Shown here: positions 62,607-64,000 of the stretch, piece after piece | Layout: every line of letters starts with the position of its first letter | Position numbering within the stretch: the first letter of the stretch is position 1 | NCBI GenBank assembly: GCA_900129595.1 | Contig: FQWG01000009.1 | Span: forward strand, 1 to 64,000 | Direction of reading: 5' to 3' | Source of the DNA: Flavobacterium frigidimaris | GTDB lineage: Bacteria; Bacteroidota; Bacteroidia; Flavobacteriales; Flavobacteriaceae | Length of the DNA: 64,000 nucleotides | Position numbers and translations under genes: made by a program | Notes under the pieces: model-generated | What the model was told of the DNA's origin: nothing | Seen by the model: only the letters and a program-made list of their open reading frames with translations | The model's database searches: none

Positions 62607-64000
62607 TTAAAAACTTACCTTAACACTCATTATGAATGATTTACTACCTGGGTTGTTGAAGTAATCTAATCCATTTATTAATGAACCCGCACCAGTTAAA
62701 CTTGTTTCAGGATCTACTCCTTTGTAGTTAGTATTTAACCATAAGTTTCTTCCTGTTAGAGATAATTGTGCGGCAGATAAGAATGGGAATTGTTTTACGT
62801 TAAAGTCGTAAGCAAGACTTACATCACGCAATCTAACCCAGTTTACAGTTTCAACTGCTTCTTCAGCAGCTCCACCACCATCTCCAAGGTATCTTTGGAA
62901 ATAACTTTTTGCAGATATTTGAATGTCATTTTTAGTGCCGTCAGCTTTAACACCGTCAATAATGTAGTTACGATCTCTGTCTGCTGATCTTTCAGATACA
63001 CCAAAGTTGTCTAATCTTGCTAATGTTCCATTATATACATCACCACCATGTCTGATATCGAATAATGCTGATAATGATACTCTTTTGTAAGAGAATGTGT
63101 TTCTGATTCCGCCAGTCCATTTTGGGGCTGAAGTTCCTAAGTTACCAGTTTCTTCTGCAATAAGAGGAAGTCCGTTCGTTCCGATAATTTTTTGACCGCT
63201 AGCATCACGTTGCCATTTTGTTCCATAAAAGCTACCTACTGGTTGTCCTTTTACAGCAAAATATCCAATTGAAGCGAACGCTGTTTCTATATTTACTTCA
63301 TCTAAACCGCCTGAAATATCAGTAACTTCATTTTCGTTTTTAGCCCAGTTTAAGTTGATGTTCCATTGAAATGGATTGCTTTTTTTGAAAACATCATATC
63401 CAAATTCAACCTCAATACCTTTGTTAACTAATTCTGCTGCATTTCTGTAATCCTGAACAAAACCGCTTGATTTTGGTAAAGGAACATTTATTAATAAATC
63501 TTTTGAAGTTTTGTAATATAAGTTAACATCTAAAGTCAAACGGTTGTCTAAAAACTTAGTGCTTAAACCTAAATCATGACCTAATACTCTTTCGGGTTTT
63601 AAATTTGCGTTTCCTAAATTTCCTTGTACTGTCATTCCGTTTATTCCGCCATATGGAAATGCAAGTCCATCTGTGAAACCGTCAGTCATTGAAGGGTTAG
63701 TGTAGGTACTTACTGTTCTGTAAGCTGCTGGAGCAATACCAACTTCACCGTAACCATAGTTTACTTTTACATAATTAGCCCAGTCAAAAGTGTTAGATAC
63801 AATCCATGATGCTGTTCCTGATGGGAAAACTGCACTATTTATGTTGTCTCCATAAGTTGATGACCATTCTTTTCTAATAGTACCTGCCAAGAAAACTTGA
63901 TCTTTAATTTCAAATTCAACTTGACCAAATATAGCTCGTGACATTTGGTTTTCTTCGTAATTTGAAGCGTATTTTTCAGTAGTGTTTCCCAAGTTATATA
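62607..64000 (-). CDS. SusC/RagA-type TonB-dependent receptor, 3' part (cut by window edge)
   Basis: The visible 464 or so codons are the barrel C-terminal half of a SusC-like outer-membrane transporter. It includes strands such as NVPLPKSSGFVQDYRNAAEL, GIEVEFGYDVF and the closing SLTGRNLWLNTNYKG, and ends FIMSVKVSF. The plug and N-terminal domains lie beyond base 64000. It pairs with the SusD-like lipoprotein that follows and depends on the TonB complex. An open frame to the edge shows there is no start here. Confidence 0.92.
   Translation of the reverse strand, partial: YNLGNTTEKYASNYEENQMSRAIFGQVEFEIKDQVFLAGTIRKEWSSTYGDNINSAVFPSGTASWIVSNTFDWANYVKVNYGYGEVGIAPAAYRTVSTYTNPSMTDGFTDGLAFPYGGINGMTVQGNLGNANLKPERVLGHDLGLSTKFLDNRLTLDVNLYYKTSKDLLINVPLPKSSGFVQDYRNAAELVNKGIEVEFGYDVFKKSNPFQWNINLNWAKNENEVTDISGGLDEVNIETAFASIGYFAVKGQPVGSFYGTKWQRDASGQKIIGTNGLPLIAEETGNLGTSAPKWTGGIRNTFSYKRVSLSALFDIRHGGDVYNGTLARLDNFGVSERSADRDRNYIIDGVKADGTKNDIQISAKSYFQRYLGDGGGAAEEAVETVNWVRLRDVSLAYDFNVKQFPFLSAAQLSLTGRNLWLNTNYKGVDPETSLTGAGSLINGLDYFNNPGSKSFIMSVKVSF

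Overview
The window is chromosomal DNA of a Flavobacterium-like member of the Bacteroidota. The base composition is AT-rich. Promoter-like sites follow the Bacteroidota pattern (TTG, 17-20 bases, TAnnTTTG). The gene content includes a SusC/SusD pair, TonB-dependent transport, S46 and M28 peptidases, a GbsR-type regulator, DUF2490 and DUF1842. No phage, CRISPR array, insertion sequence or rRNA operon was seen. The only tRNA is tRNA-Val(UAC) at the left end.

Layout. 0-8 kb: tRNA-Val, folC, exbB-exbD facing tonB, glutamate dehydrogenase, a chalcone-isomerase-like secreted protein and an acyl-CoA dehydrogenase. 8-16 kb: a Crp/Fnr regulator, M28 lipoprotein peptidase, SDR, SprT-like metalloprotein, an MlaE/MlaF-type lipid ABC transporter, a methyltransferase-glycosyltransferase pair and a KAS III-like enzyme. 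16-20 kb: gcvP and a UbiA-like membrane protein. 20.4-25.5 kb: a GbsR-headed operon of small membrane proteins, a DUF2071 protein and a TIGR01777 epimerase, followed by an SRPBCC protein. 25.8-34.6 kb: DUF1842 protein, Na+/H+ antiporter, SanA-like protein, M3 oligopeptidase, purK-purE and hypotheticals. 34.6-42 kb: TonB receptor, a frameshifted sugar dehydrogenase, hpt, adk, a CorC-like protein and obg. 42-52 kb: a beta-barrel protein, S46 dipeptidyl peptidase and a giant alpha-2-macroglobulin gene interrupted by one stop codon. 52-64 kb: mpl, DUF1287, radC-HAD-hypothetical operon, rarA, rhomboid, DUF2490, rlmB and a SusD-SusC pair cut by the window edge.

Most genes are housekeeping, and two things stand out. 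First, the GbsR gene carries a perfect inverted repeat (AAACTTTCA, 8 bases, TGAAAGTTT) upstream of itself, with a second copy between it and the next genes. This looks like a self-contained regulon of unknown function. Second, the intergenic DNA is filled with several dispersed repeat families. They include a two-hairpin element (three copies), a palindrome array, a C/G-rich inverted repeat that enters two coding regions, tandem 170-bp word-like repeats and a 25-bp-arm inverted repeat. Some are readable as false N-terminal extensions of purK, obg and the TonB receptor.

Three genes are disrupted by single-base changes: two A-run deletions and one in-frame TAA where GAA is expected. A fourth has lost a recognisable start codon. 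These could be true mutations or assembly errors, and raw reads would decide.
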